A DNA stretch of 64,000 nucleotides from Fibrobacter sp. UWT2 (GCF_900142545.1 NZ_FRBF01000002.1:186001-250000), one strand, 5' to 3'; counted from the stretch's first letter, positions 54,842 through 62,378 are shown. A program made the numbers and translations. Notes: generated from the letters alone by a model not told the origin.

Positions 54842-55662
54842 GCTCCGAGCATGCCTTAAGACACCTGTTGAAAGCTAGCGGTCTGTCTCGTTCTACCTAC
54901 TATTACCATATTCAAGAGAGAACGGATCGCTACGAAACCGAACGGGCGAGAATAAAGGCTGTTCATGCGGAGAATAAAGGCCGGTACGGTTATCGTCGCA
55001 TTACGATGCAGCTTCGCAACGAGGGGTTCAAGGTGAATCACAAGACTGTCTACAGACTCATGAAAGAGGAAAGCCTGAAAAATGTTCGCAAGCGCTGTTC
55101 GTACCACTCCTATCGAGGGGAGACAGGAGTGGTCGCCAAGAACATATTGAACAGGAACTTCAGCGCTACTGCGCCAAACCAGAAATGGACCACCGATGTG
55201 ACACAGGTAGACATCAACGGAAGCTGGTGTTACCTGTCGCCGATATTGGACATGTACAACGGAGAAATCGTGTGCTATACTTTATCTGACCGGCCAAACC
55301 TCAATATGGTCATGAAGATGTTGGAAAAAGCCTATGCAACCAGGGATATAAAGAAAGGCCTGGTGTTGCATTCCGATCAAGGATGGCATTACCAGCACTA
55401 CAACTACCAAATGTCACTCAAGCAGCACGGCATTATCCAAAGCATGAGTCGCCGGGGTAATTGCCTAGACAATGCCATGATGGAAAATTTTTTCGGGATA
55501 ATGAAGTCGGAACTCCTTTACCCGAACACATTCAAGAACATGGAACATTTTAAACAGGAGTTAAGGAAATATATCGAATACTACAATAATGATCGCATAA
55601 AACTGCGGTTAAAAGGAATGAGCCCGGTGCAATACCGAGTCTGCAACTCATTTTTATCCTAA
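54766..55662 (+). CDS. IS3-family transposase OrfB (DDE), expressed by -1 frameshift
   Basis: The frame -1 to OrfA is open from the A7 run to 55662 and encodes the DDE integrase part. Its N-terminal region reads RRKYQDVRCRAEIVRRLSSE, then LKASGLSRSTYYYH. A first ATG occurs only at 54868. The catalytic triad is visible: TTDVTQVD (Asp), LHSDQGWHYQ (Asp) and MMENFFGIMKSE (Glu), with the G-x-SxSxxxxCxDN block as QSMSRRGNCLDNA. No internal stops. The start given is the frameshift site, not a codon. Confidence 0.9.
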   Translation, partial: KKIEGPRPRRKYQDVRCRAEIVRRLSSEHALRHLLKASGLSRSTYYYHIQERTDRYETERARIKAVHAENKGRYGYRRITMQLRNEGFKVNHKTVYRLMKEESLKNVRKRCSYHSYRGETGVVAKNILNRNFSATAPNQKWTTDVTQVDINGSWCYLSPILDMYNGEIVCYTLSDRPNLNMVMKMLEKAYATRDIKKGLVLHSDQGWHYQHYNYQMSLKQHGIIQSMSRRGNCLDNAMMENFFGIMKSELLYPNTFKNMEHFKQELRKYIEYYNNDRIKLRLKGMSPVQYRVCNSFLS

Positions 55663-55717
55663 TTTTAAAATGTCCAACTTTTTGGGGTCAGTTCACGCCT
55701 AAGGGGACACCCCTTAA

Positions 55718-55756
55718 AAACCCCGGCTCCCTCATAAAAAATAACGCCGGGGGAGA
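55718..55756 (-). terminator. Terminator of the first FISUMP transcript
   Basis: On the minus strand CCCCGGC and GCCGGGG pair across an 18-base loop, followed by TTTTT. The 5' arm is part of a CTCCCCCGGCGTTATT block also found after the second FISUMP gene. Confidence 0.75.
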
Positions 55757-55790
55757 GCCCAGCGTATTCTGTCGATTGGAATGTCGTCGT

Positions 55791-55868
55791 TTAGGATTGG
55801 ATCGGAAGCCAATGGCCTTGTTCCTTGTAAACGTCGGGCCAGAAAAGGATTTTTTTCTTGTCTGCCAT
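55791..55868 (-). CDS. 25-residue small ORF downstream of FISUMP lipoprotein 1
   Basis: MADKKKILFWPDVYKEQGHW plus five residues, with AGAGG seven bases before ATG and 16 bases after the lipoprotein stop. In the +1 frame the sequence continues with PILNDDIPIDRIRWALPRRY. At the second FISUMP copy (58590-58700) remnants of both parts (LLWSDIPK; SILHDDISID, RWALPRRY) can be read. This suggests a small gene of ~45-50 codons that has suffered frameshifts in both places, or a real 25-residue peptide. Function unknown. Confidence 0.45.
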   Translation of the reverse strand: MADKKKILFWPDVYKEQGHWLPIQS

Positions 55869-55884
55869 AGCACACCTCTAGAGT

Positions 55885-57087
55885 TTAATTATCCTTGACA
55901 CAGCGAACAGGATATGCATATCCACGACCTACACTTTGAAAAAGAACATCGCTTGCATAGCATCCAAAATTAACTATACGTGCATGGATTGTGCTAAACC
56001 AAAACCCTTCTGCCCCCATGTTACCCATATTAGCATAAGTACCATACATTGACTTGTTTCCTCCTGGTAAAACTGAGAAATTATAAACATCATTTCCGAC
56101 ATCACAAGACTCATCCCATGGCGGTGATGACATAAGGTTGATTTTTCCTTCAACATATGAAAGTAATGTTCGCCATTCCGTAGAATCTGGAATGTGCCAA
56201 TTTTCTGGGCAGATTCCCCGCGCGTTTTTTTTCAAAGTACAGTTATTTATATTTTCATCACCACAATTCTTACTAGTATTACTGTAAACAGCCGCGCTAT
56301 CCATTGCAGCCGATTTAGTGTACAGCCTTCCGTAATTGTTGCAGTATTTTATTGAATCATTGTAGCAATAACTTTTAGCAGAACCTTTATTATATTTAAG
56401 GTTTAAATTCTCAGCCATCCATATTTGAGAGCCTATAGTAACGGTTCGGTAAACCTGATTATCTCGCAAATCGGTCAATGTGTTATTTTCTGCATCATAA
56501 ATACTCATTACTGCTGGCGTTTCGGAACTTGATGACAAAGTAATAGAACTGGATGATTCTGTCTCTAAACTTGAACTGCTTTCCAGCACGCTTGAAGAAG
56601 ATTCCTCTATAGATGACGAAGACGGCACCTCGCTAGACGAACTTTCAATCGACGAAGAGGATTCCGTCACGCTCGAAGAACTTTTTTCCGAAGAAGACGA
56701 CCCCGCGACAACATCCGAAGAACTGCTGCCAGCCGTCCCCTCGCTCGACGAGGACTTTTCGCCCTTGCCGCTGCTGCTGGACTCAACTTTTCCGGAACTC
56801 GACGAGGCTTTTCCGTCGCTGGAAGAACTGCCATCGACCGCCTTCTCGCTCGACGAAGACCCATCCGACTCCGCCGACTGCGGAGCCTGCCCAGAACTAG
56901 TCGACGGGCTCTCGGTGACACTTGATGATGAACTGCTGCCAAGGGCAACATCGTCGCTGGAGGAGGAGAGGGTAACCTCGCTATCCGCAGGCCCCGCCGG
57001 GGAATCACTCGAACCGTCGTCCCCGCAAGCATTGCCAAGCAACGCCGCCACCACAACCATTCCCCCCAGAACAAACTTCTTCATCAT
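55885..57087 (-). CDS. FISUMP-domain lipoprotein 1
   Basis: About 400 residues. A lipobox LGNAC (Cys ~21) is followed by a long low-complexity linker (~25-190) built from SSSS runs alternating with short acidic pieces (SSSEVPSSSS, SSSVLESSSS). The C-terminal ~200 residues are the FISUMP domain (TIGR02145): YRTVTIGSQIWMAENLN, SYCYNDS, YGRLYTKSAAMDS, ARGICPENWHIPDSTEWRTL, FSVLPGGNKS, GFWFSTIHA, YAYPVRCVKD. Members are abundant, secreted and of unknown function, fold related to the formylglycine-generating-enzyme clan. I choose ATG 57087, six bases after GAGG. Confidence 0.9.
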   Translation of the reverse strand: MMKKFVLGGMVVVAALLGNACGDDGSSDSPAGPADSEVTLSSSSDDVALGSSSSSSVTESPSTSSGQAPQSAESDGSSSSEKAVDGSSSSDGKASSSSGKVESSSSGKGEKSSSSEGTAGSSSSDVVAGSSSSEKSSSSVTESSSSIESSSSEVPSSSSIEESSSSVLESSSSLETESSSSITLSSSSETPAVMSIYDAENNTLTDLRDNQVYRTVTIGSQIWMAENLNLKYNKGSAKSYCYNDSIKYCNNYGRLYTKSAAMDSAAVYSNTSKNCGDENINNCTLKKNARGICPENWHIPDSTEWRTLLSYVEGKINLMSSPPWDESCDVGNDVYNFSVLPGGNKSMYGTYANMGNMGAEGFWFSTIHARIVNFGCYASDVLFQSVGRGYAYPVRCVKDN

Positions 57088-57221
57088 AAAAAACCTCACC
57101 CCTAAATATAACCCAAAACCACCCCAAAATCAACCACCCCGCGACCCAACACGCCGACATCTCAAGAAAAATGCTATAAAAATGCGCTTTTACAAAGAAT
57201 TCGGCATTTTTCTTCCAAAAA

Positions 57222-57286
57222 TACAAAACAGAATTGAACAAAAATACAAAACAAAACTTGACAATTTTACAAAACAAATATATATT
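57222..57286 (+). promoter_or_regulatory. Promoter of the DUF4143 ATPase gene with three 23-bp direct repeats
   Basis: TTGACA (57258-57263) and TATATT (57281-57286) are 17 bases apart; ATG follows seven bases later with no Shine-Dalgarno. TACAAAACA occurs at 57222, 57245 and 57268, exactly 23 bases apart, straddling the -35 box. Regular spacing of about two helical turns suggests an operator for a regulator. Confidence 0.65.
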
Positions 57287-57293
57287 GGTAAAT

Positions 57294-58586
57294 ATGAAAA
57301 CGTATTTTCCCAGAATGGTTGACGACGAACTGGACCTGAGGCTTCGTTCCTCGGGTGCCGTTCTTATAGTCGGTCCTAAATGGTGCGGCAAGACTACGAC
57401 GGCAGAACAAAAAGCCCAAAGCGTTGTCAAGATGCAAGATCCCGACTTCAGGGAGAGTTATCTTGCAACCGTATCGATTAAACCGTCTTTATTGCTGAAA
57501 GGGGAAAATCCTCGATTGATTGACGAATGGCAGGACGCCCCTATTCTGTGGGACGCCGTCCGCACGGAAGTGGACCGTAGGGGAGAAGACGGGCTCTTTA
57601 TCTTGACGGGTTCTTCCAGTTTTGATCTTTCAAAGACAATCCATTCGGGAACGGGGAGAATATCACGATTGAAGATGTTCCCCATGAGCCTTTTCGAATC
57701 ACAGGAATCCAATGGCCAAATATCACTTTCAAAACTGTTCGACTCCCCCGAAAGCGATATTGACGGGATTACGTCAAGCCTTTCGATAGAGCAACTAATT
57801 CATGCCGCTTGCCGTGGCGGGTGGCCGGCCGCTCTTTTCAAGAAAGGCGATGATGCCCAGCTTGTCGTCGCGCAAGACTATCTTGAAAACATCTGCCAGA
57901 CAGACATATCCACGGTTGACGGAGTCGAAAGGAACCCCAAATGGACAAAGGCTATCCTAAAATCGTACGCCCGGAATGTCTCAACCTTGGCAAAGACCTC
58001 CAGCATCCATAAGGATATTCTATCGGAATCGGACAATTTTTCCATAATAACACTGGATTCCTACTTAAACGCGCTACGCAGACTATTCGTCATAGAAGAT
58101 CTGGACGCCTGGAGTCCCTCCATCCGTTCCGCCACATCTATCCGTTCAGGGAAGAAGAGGGAATTTTCCGACCCATCAATTGCCGTCGCTGCGATGGGCG
58201 TCTCTCCCGAATACTTCTACACAGACCTGAAAACTTTCGGTTTTGTTTTCGAGACGCTTTGCATCAGGGACTTGAAGGTCTATTCTCAAAAAATACGTGG
58301 CGAACTTTCTTATTATCGCGACAGGACCGGGCTCGAGGCCGATGCCGTGTTGCATTTGAATGACGGACGCTATGCCTTGATAGAATTTAAGCTGGGGAGT
58401 CGCGAAATTGAGGAAGGAGCAAAGCACCTGACGACTTTAAAGGAACTTATACGGGAACATAATAAGAAAAGCGACCAAATTCAACTTCGTGAACCGGACC
58501 TGCTGATGGTTGTCACGGGTGGGCAAATGGCATATACGAGACCTGACGGTGTAAAAGTCGTCCCGATTGGCTGCCTTAGGGATTAA
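57294..58586 (+). CDS. AAA ATPase with DUF4143 domain
   Basis: A 430-residue protein. N-terminal AAA domain: Walker A IVGPKWCGKTTTAEQ (~18-32), Walker B LIDEWQDAP (~72-80), and sensor LFILTGSSS (~100-108). The middle region (~170-280) is helical with HAACRGGWPAAL. The C-terminal DUF4143 part (~300-420) includes GFVFETLCIRDL and a nuclease-like EADAVLHLNDGRYALIEFKLGS (core Asp...Glu-x-Lys). Such proteins are common in accessory regions; function unknown, with the EFK motif allowing DNA cleavage. The gene sits between two FISUMP copies and has its own strong promoter. Confidence 0.87.
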   Translation: MKTYFPRMVDDELDLRLRSSGAVLIVGPKWCGKTTTAEQKAQSVVKMQDPDFRESYLATVSIKPSLLLKGENPRLIDEWQDAPILWDAVRTEVDRRGEDGLFILTGSSSFDLSKTIHSGTGRISRLKMFPMSLFESQESNGQISLSKLFDSPESDIDGITSSLSIEQLIHAACRGGWPAALFKKGDDAQLVVAQDYLENICQTDISTVDGVERNPKWTKAILKSYARNVSTLAKTSSIHKDILSESDNFSIITLDSYLNALRRLFVIEDLDAWSPSIRSATSIRSGKKREFSDPSIAVAAMGVSPEYFYTDLKTFGFVFETLCIRDLKVYSQKIRGELSYYRDRTGLEADAVLHLNDGRYALIEFKLGSREIEEGAKHLTTLKELIREHNKKSDQIQLREPDLLMVVTGGQMAYTRPDGVKVVPIGCLRD

Positions 58587-58722
58587 ATAACGCCGGGGGA
58601 GAGCCCAGCGCAATCAGTCAATTGAAATGTCATCGTGTAGGATGGAGTCGGGGGCCCGCGCCATTGTTATTTCGGGATGTCAGACCAGAGAAGGAAGGGG
58701 ATGAACGTAGGATGGTTCTTTT

Positions 58723-59925
58723 CTAATTCTTTATGCAACGAACAGAGTATGCATTATAAGTAACATCGTATGCTACAGTATAATCATTTGTTTTGCTAGA
58801 CATACTTATTCTATAAGCAGCATCTGGTTTATAAAAATCTGCCGTCCAATATCTGGTATTTTCACCTAAGCCATAAAATTCATAGCTTTGTCTATTTCCC
58901 GCAGGTTTTGCAGAAAAGCAGACTGCGTCTATTCCCTTGGTATCTTCTTTCTCTCCTATCCATTTTTCAGTACTTTTTAGCATTTTGGGCGCCTTGCCCA
59001 TTCCTCCAACAGACGATGTTAAGGTATCCCATTCGGCCCTTGTTGGAATATGCCATCCTTCTGGGCACACACCTTTCCATTTTGAAGGCAATGAACAATT
59101 TTTTTCATTAAAACCACATTTTATACCATAAGCACTATCCAAGAAAATGGAATCAATTGCTACGGTCCATGGATAAAGTTGACCGTACTCATCGCAATTA
59201 GCATTTTCCCCATCGAAACAAACACTTCGAGACGAGCCCGTTTTTCCCTTTTTATAATTATAATTCAAATTCTCCGCCATCCATTCTTGATTTCCAATCT
59301 TCACGGTCTTATAATCTTTTTCATCTCGTGTATCGTGTATAGGTTCTCCATAAATACATCCAATAGAGCTACTAGAAGAACTTTTTTCAGATGATGAGGA
59401 ACTGGTTTCTTGTACACTCGATGAACTTTCTTCTGACGAAGACGAATTTTCTATCGGCCCAAGGTTCTCGGAACTGCTGCTTGAATATTGAGTAACAATG
59501 CCAGAAGAACTGCTCTCCGACGAAGATGTTTTCGCCTTGCTGCTGCTAGATTCTACGGGTTTGTCAGAACTAGATGATTGAACATTCTGGGAACTTGATG
59601 ACACATCATCCTTACTGCTGCTAGACTCTACCTTACTGGAACTCGATGATTCTTTCACGTTTACAGAACTAGAGGAACTCTCTATTTTAGTTGAACTTGA
59701 AGACACGTCTGTTTTTGAAGAGCTGGACGATTCAACCTTCTTGGAACTTGAGGACTTTTCGTCCTTGTCGCTGCTACTGGAAACAACGTCGTCGCTGGAG
59801 GAGGAGAGGGTAACCTCGCTATCCGCAGGCCCCGCTGGGGAATCGCTCGACGCGTCGTCCCCGCAAGCATTGCCAAGCAACGCCGCCACCACAACCATTC
59901 CCCCCAGAACAAACTTCTTCAGCAT
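58723..59925 (-). CDS. FISUMP-domain lipoprotein 2
   Basis: A 400-residue paralogue of the protein at 55885. The signal peptide and first ~35 residues are almost identical (KKFVLGGMVVVAALLGNACG), but the serine linker (~35-195; SSSSKVESSSS, SSSQNVQSSSS) and the FISUMP domain (~205-400; YKTVKIGNQEWMAENLNYNY, YGQLYPWTVAIDS, WKGVCPEGWHIPTRAEWDTL, YTVAYDVTYNAYSVRCIKN) have diverged strongly. Start ATG 59925, with GAGG upstream. Promoter and 5' leader are near-identical to copy 1, indicating a duplicated expression cassette. Confidence 0.9.
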   Translation of the reverse strand: MLKKFVLGGMVVVAALLGNACGDDASSDSPAGPADSEVTLSSSSDDVVSSSSDKDEKSSSSKKVESSSSSKTDVSSSSTKIESSSSSVNVKESSSSSKVESSSSKDDVSSSSQNVQSSSSDKPVESSSSKAKTSSSESSSSGIVTQYSSSSSENLGPIENSSSSEESSSSVQETSSSSSEKSSSSSSIGCIYGEPIHDTRDEKDYKTVKIGNQEWMAENLNYNYKKGKTGSSRSVCFDGENANCDEYGQLYPWTVAIDSIFLDSAYGIKCGFNEKNCSLPSKWKGVCPEGWHIPTRAEWDTLTSSVGGMGKAPKMLKSTEKWIGEKEDTKGIDAVCFSAKPAGNRQSYEFYGLGENTRYWTADFYKPDAAYRISMSSKTNDYTVAYDVTYNAYSVRCIKN

Positions 59926-60134
59926 AAATAACCTCACCCCTAAATATAACCCAAAACCACCCCAAAATCAACCACCCCGTGACCCAACACACCGGATTTC
60001 ACCCCATACCGCAAGGCTTGTCGCTTGTATAGGGATGAGTTATAAGTCTGATTATCTGCACCCATATGTGCAAAATTTGCACATATGAAATCCTTTTCCA
60101 TAAAAAATGCCCCAAAAATTGCTTTTTTCAAAAA

Positions 60135-60629
60135 TCAAGTATCGTTTTCAAAATTTAGGGACATTATTTCGTCTTTGAAATACTGCAAAGCGGAATACCG
60201 AATTACCGGTTTATCGAGATTTTCCCCAGTCTTTATACAATCGAGATAATACTTCAAGAACGCCCGGAACCGCGCTTCAATCGTTTTCATATTGTCGTGC
60301 ATTTCGATGAATTCCGCATGGTCGATAACCGCATCCTTGCCGATATCCCGTTCAGTCACAACGACTGCTTTTGAAAAATCCAAAGCAGGAATTTTCCCTT
60401 CCTTGCTTAGACTGCGTCGGCCAGATGTCGAAAAGAAGAAACAGTGCGATATTTTACCAAGTTTTGGACGGTGTGCGCTGGTGCGAAATGGAACGGCAAA
60501 GGTGAGCGCCCCAACCTGGATAACCAGCACGAGATGAGGCCTTTCCTGCTTGCTTAATATTTCAGCATGGTCCTTATGACGTTCAAAAAACTCGGCGTTT
60601 AGCCGGACAAGAGAATGATTTTCTAGCAT
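60135..60629 (-). CDS. ToxN/AbiQ-family endoribonuclease toxin 1 (type III TA)
   Basis: A 164-residue toxin of the ToxN/AbiQ fold. Family blocks are visible: RLNAEFFERHKDHAEILSK, RPHLVLVIQVGALTFAVPFRTS, ALDFSKAVVVTERD and a helical C-terminus (~105-160) ending near SALQYF. It parallels toxin 2 (62862) in order and spacing of these blocks. Such proteins are RNases held inactive by a repeat RNA. GAGGAAAAT precedes the ATG. Upstream in the same direction are two ~50-base antitoxin RNA repeats and a terminator, the classic type III arrangement. Specific cleavage sequence unknown. Confidence 0.88.
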   Translation of the reverse strand: MLENHSLVRLNAEFFERHKDHAEILSKQERPHLVLVIQVGALTFAVPFRTSAHRPKLGKISHCFFFSTSGRRSLSKEGKIPALDFSKAVVVTERDIGKDAVIDHAEFIEMHDNMKTIEARFRAFLKYYLDCIKTGENLDKPVIRYSALQYFKDEIMSLNFENDT

Positions 60630-60638
60630 ATTTTCCTC

Positions 60639-60680
60639 AAAAAAAAATGCCGTCTTTTATACTTTCATATAAAAAACGGC
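60639..60680 (-). terminator. Intrinsic terminator between antitoxin RNA 1 and toxin 1
   Basis: On the minus strand GCCGTTTTTTATA pairs with TATAAAAGACGGC around TGAAAG, followed by nine T residues. Partial read-through sets antitoxin excess in type III systems. Confidence 0.92.
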
Positions 60681-60780
60681 ATCAAATTGGTCTTTCTTTT
60701 TTATCTCAGGCAGCGACCTACCGCCCTGTTTCATCAAATTGGTCTTTCTTTTTTTCTCAGGCGGCGACCTACCGCCCTGT
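60680..60780 (-). ncRNA. Type III antitoxin RNA 1: two ~50-nt repeats
   Basis: Repeat R1 (60780-60730, 51 bases) and R2 (60729-60680, 50 bases). Both begin ACAGGGCGGTAGGTCG and share CCTGAGA then AAAAAGAAAGACCAATTTG. GGCGG pairs with CCGCC (R1) or CTGCC (R2), and the loop GGTC pairs with the downstream GACC, giving an H-type pseudoknot with an A-rich loop like ToxI. -10 TATATT lies at 60795-60790, with TTGCTT 17 bases upstream. The toxin should cut the precursor into single units that bind it. Confidence 0.85.
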
Positions 60781-60847
60781 TCTGTGCTTAATATACAAAA
60801 ATTTCTCTGACAAAGCAAGTGAAATTTCGAAAAGGTTCTAAAAACGC

Positions 60848-60872
60848 AAAAATCCTCCGTAGGGGAGGTCAG
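60848..60872 (-). terminator. Terminator of the small antitoxin-like gene
   Basis: On the minus strand CCTCC-CCTAC-GGAGG then ATTTTTG. It separates the small gene from antitoxin RNA 1. Confidence 0.78.
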
Positions 60873-60884
60873 CACAAAAAGGGC

Positions 60885-61073
60885 CTAAAATTTCTTCCTT
60901 ACGTCTGCAGCATAAAGCCACCCGCCTTGCTCGGCGGATCGTTCGCCCTCGGCAAGAGCCTTCTGGAGTTTCATTTCTGATTGAAGAAAGTTTGCATATT
61001 CCTTTTCGAAAGCCACTTTCTGCTTCGGGTCATCCATAATTCTATCAAATGTCGATGTTGGTTTTATCATCAT
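60885..61073 (-). CDS. Small protein, type II antitoxin-like, with no partner
   Basis: A 62-residue charged helical protein. The C-terminal half (FEKEYANFLQSEMKLQKAL, then SAEQGGWLYAADVRKKF) has the look of short antitoxins whose tail wraps a toxin, but no toxin gene is next to it and no family is firmly recognised. TTGACA-17-TAGATT lies upstream, six bases before the ATG, so the start is leaderless-type; AGAGG overlaps the same place. Its own promoter and terminator argue that it is a real gene. Confidence 0.6.
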   Translation of the reverse strand: MMIKPTSTFDRIMDDPKQKVAFEKEYANFLQSEMKLQKALAEGERSAEQGGWLYAADVRKKF

Positions 61074-61141
61074 ACCTCTAATCTATTTTCAGATTATCCC
61101 ATTGTCAAGAGATTATTCTAATCACCCAAAAAATTTGGGGG

Positions 61142-61191
61142 CATCAAATTGGTCTTTCTTTTTTATCTCAGGCAGCGACCTACCGCCCTGT
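61142..61191 (-). ncRNA. Solitary type III antitoxin repeat (R3)
   Basis: All 50 bases are identical to repeat R2 (60729-60680), and the preceding CAGA equals that before R1. It is followed by a CCCAAA-TTT-TTTGGG hairpin instead of toxin 1's terminator and has no strong -10 box (TTTATT at the expected place). No toxin gene follows; the next gene is the 62-residue antitoxin-like protein. It is either a remnant of duplication or a stand-alone antitoxin RNA. Confidence 0.75.
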
Positions 61192-61204
61192 TCTGTATCA
61201 AATA

Positions 61205-61232
61205 AAAAAAATCTCCGTGGGGGAGATGTTCC
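61205..61232 (-). terminator. Terminator after the RhuM remnant
   Basis: On the minus strand ACATCTCC-CCCAC-GGAGAT and then TTTTTTTT. R3 begins about 12 bases beyond it. Confidence 0.82.
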
Positions 61233-61246
61233 CCTTTCGTTTTTTT

Positions 61247-62139
61247 TCAAGCATTGGTGCTTTCCTGTACTTTCTCGATAACCTCCTCAGGGGTCACAAA
61301 GTTCAGAACGCTATAAGCGGTCATTTCATTGCCCATATCTTTGAAACTAGCCCCAAAGTGATAGACTGTGTCATCAATCAGCAGGAACCGGTCGTGAATC
61401 GTCCGCATCGTCTTTAAATCTAGGTCAGGATATTGCTTTTTGTGCAAGGCTACAGCCTCCTTGAATTCGGGAGTGATTCTTGGAGAATAAATAACGGCCT
61501 TGACGCCCTTCATACGCATCGCCGCAAATTTCAGTACTTCGATTGTGGCATACGGGTCAATAAAAACTACAGAACGCTTCGCCGACTTCACGAGATCAGC
61601 AATTAAAACGAGCCCGTCAAAACGTGTTCCAGTCGCAAGTATGCCTCCTGTAGGAGTTTGCGAAGCCTTGACGAAGAAATCGATGCGTTGTTCGACCGCA
61701 GAAAGGCGGGAATCCTGTTCGGCTATGGATTTTTCCACACCTTCAATTTTTACATTTTGGTCCTCAATTAGCTGCCGCTGCTCATGCAAACGGTCTACAA
61801 TTTGCAAGTCTGTTGCAATTTTTCGTTGGTTTACGGCGTACCATTTGCCGATTTTACACGATAACCCACAGACAAAATCATGTCTAAATCATAGTGCTCA
61901 ACTTGATAAATTTTGCCGTCATCGGCAGTTGTCGCAAATTTTGCGACAACTGAATTTTGACATTCTTCCCTCAAAGCATTTGTGATATGCTTACCTACCG
62001 TTTTAATGTCACGATTGAACAATAGCGCCAATTGTTGACGATTCAGCCATACGGTCTCGTTTTCAACACGAACCTCCAACCGGACTTCACCATCCGGCTG
62101 GTAGAGCACAATTTCACCTTTTTCTTCTTTTTTATCCAT
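61247..62139 (-). pseudogene. Broken RhuM-family gene with PLD-like C-terminal domain
   Basis: Two frames represent one gene. Frame A (62139-61831, 102 residues) carries the RhuM N-terminal DNA-binding domain (ETVWLNRQQLALLFNRDIKTV, VVAKFATTADDGKIYQVEHY, ILSVGYRVKSANGT). In intact members the next residues are QFRxWA..., which are missing. Frame B (from about 61850 to 61247) resumes at YAVNQRKIATDLQ with a coiled coil and a PLD-like domain (FIDPYATIEVLKF; IHDRFLLIDD). The join falls at GGTACGCCGTAAAC, consistent with a ~50-base deletion between short matching sequences, which shifted the frame. AGGAG precedes the ATG. Confidence 0.78.
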
Positions 62140-62156
62140 TTTTTACTCCTATAAAC

Positions 62157-62283
62157 AAAAAAAGCCGGCTTTTGATATATAAAACTCCCAGAGTCCTCTG
62201 GGGATATAACAAAAGTCGGCTTTTCTAGTTGAACGTGGCTTGTAGACGGAAATCCGCTACCAGTGCCTGTCTAGGATAATATA
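62157..62283 (-). ncRNA. Structured RNA leader and terminator upstream of the RhuM remnant
   Basis: TATATT (62283-62278) is followed by a stem-loop at 62267-62237: GGC closing, then GTAGCGGA-TT-TCCG-T-CTAC. After that comes a long hairpin (62224-62160): a 20-base stem with two mismatches (AAAAGCCGACTTTTGTTATA against its partner) and an inner CCCAGAG/CTCTGGG stem, ending in TTTTTTT. The promoter-RNA-terminator-gene order copies that of the nearby type III TA loci, but the RNA sequence is unrelated. Function unknown. Confidence 0.6.
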
Positions 62284-62336
62284 CAAAATTAGCGGAAGGA
62301 AAAAAATATTTGGGGAGGAACTTGATCTCTATTTCC

Positions 62337-62378
62337 TTGACATTTCACTGTTATAAATGTACTTTAGACCTTGGTCTA
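62337..62378 (+). promoter_or_regulatory. Promoter and palindromic operator of the DUF2442 gene
   Basis: TTGACA (62337-62342) and TACTTT (62360-62365) are 17 bases apart; the palindrome TAGACC-TT-GGTCTA (62365-62378) covers the predicted transcript start four bases before the ATG. It resembles autoregulatory sites of small toxin-antitoxin genes. Confidence 0.55.

Larger units (their letters stand above)
54279..55695 (+). mobile_element. IS3-family (IS150-like) insertion sequence
   Basis: A 1417-base element. Terminal inverted repeats of 25 bases (left 54279-54303, right 55671-55695) match at 21 of 25 positions and both contain AAAAGTTGGACA. CGCC is repeated on both sides (54275-54278 and 55696-55699), a 4-bp target duplication. 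Two overlapping frames encode OrfA and OrfB, with an A7 run for -1 frameshifting. All parts look intact, so it may be active. It landed in the intergenic palindrome-rich DNA next to dnaK. Confidence 0.93.

Noticed and set aside
57234-57293. Upstream extension of the DUF4143 ATPase to 57234
   Set aside because: The extension would be translated from the promoter and operator repeats; ATG at 57294 follows the -10 box at the expected distance.
60680-61191. CRISPR array
   Set aside because: R1 and R2 are directly adjacent with no unique spacers, R3 is 400 bases away, and no cas gene is in the window. A terminator and ToxN gene follow, so type III antitoxin fits better.
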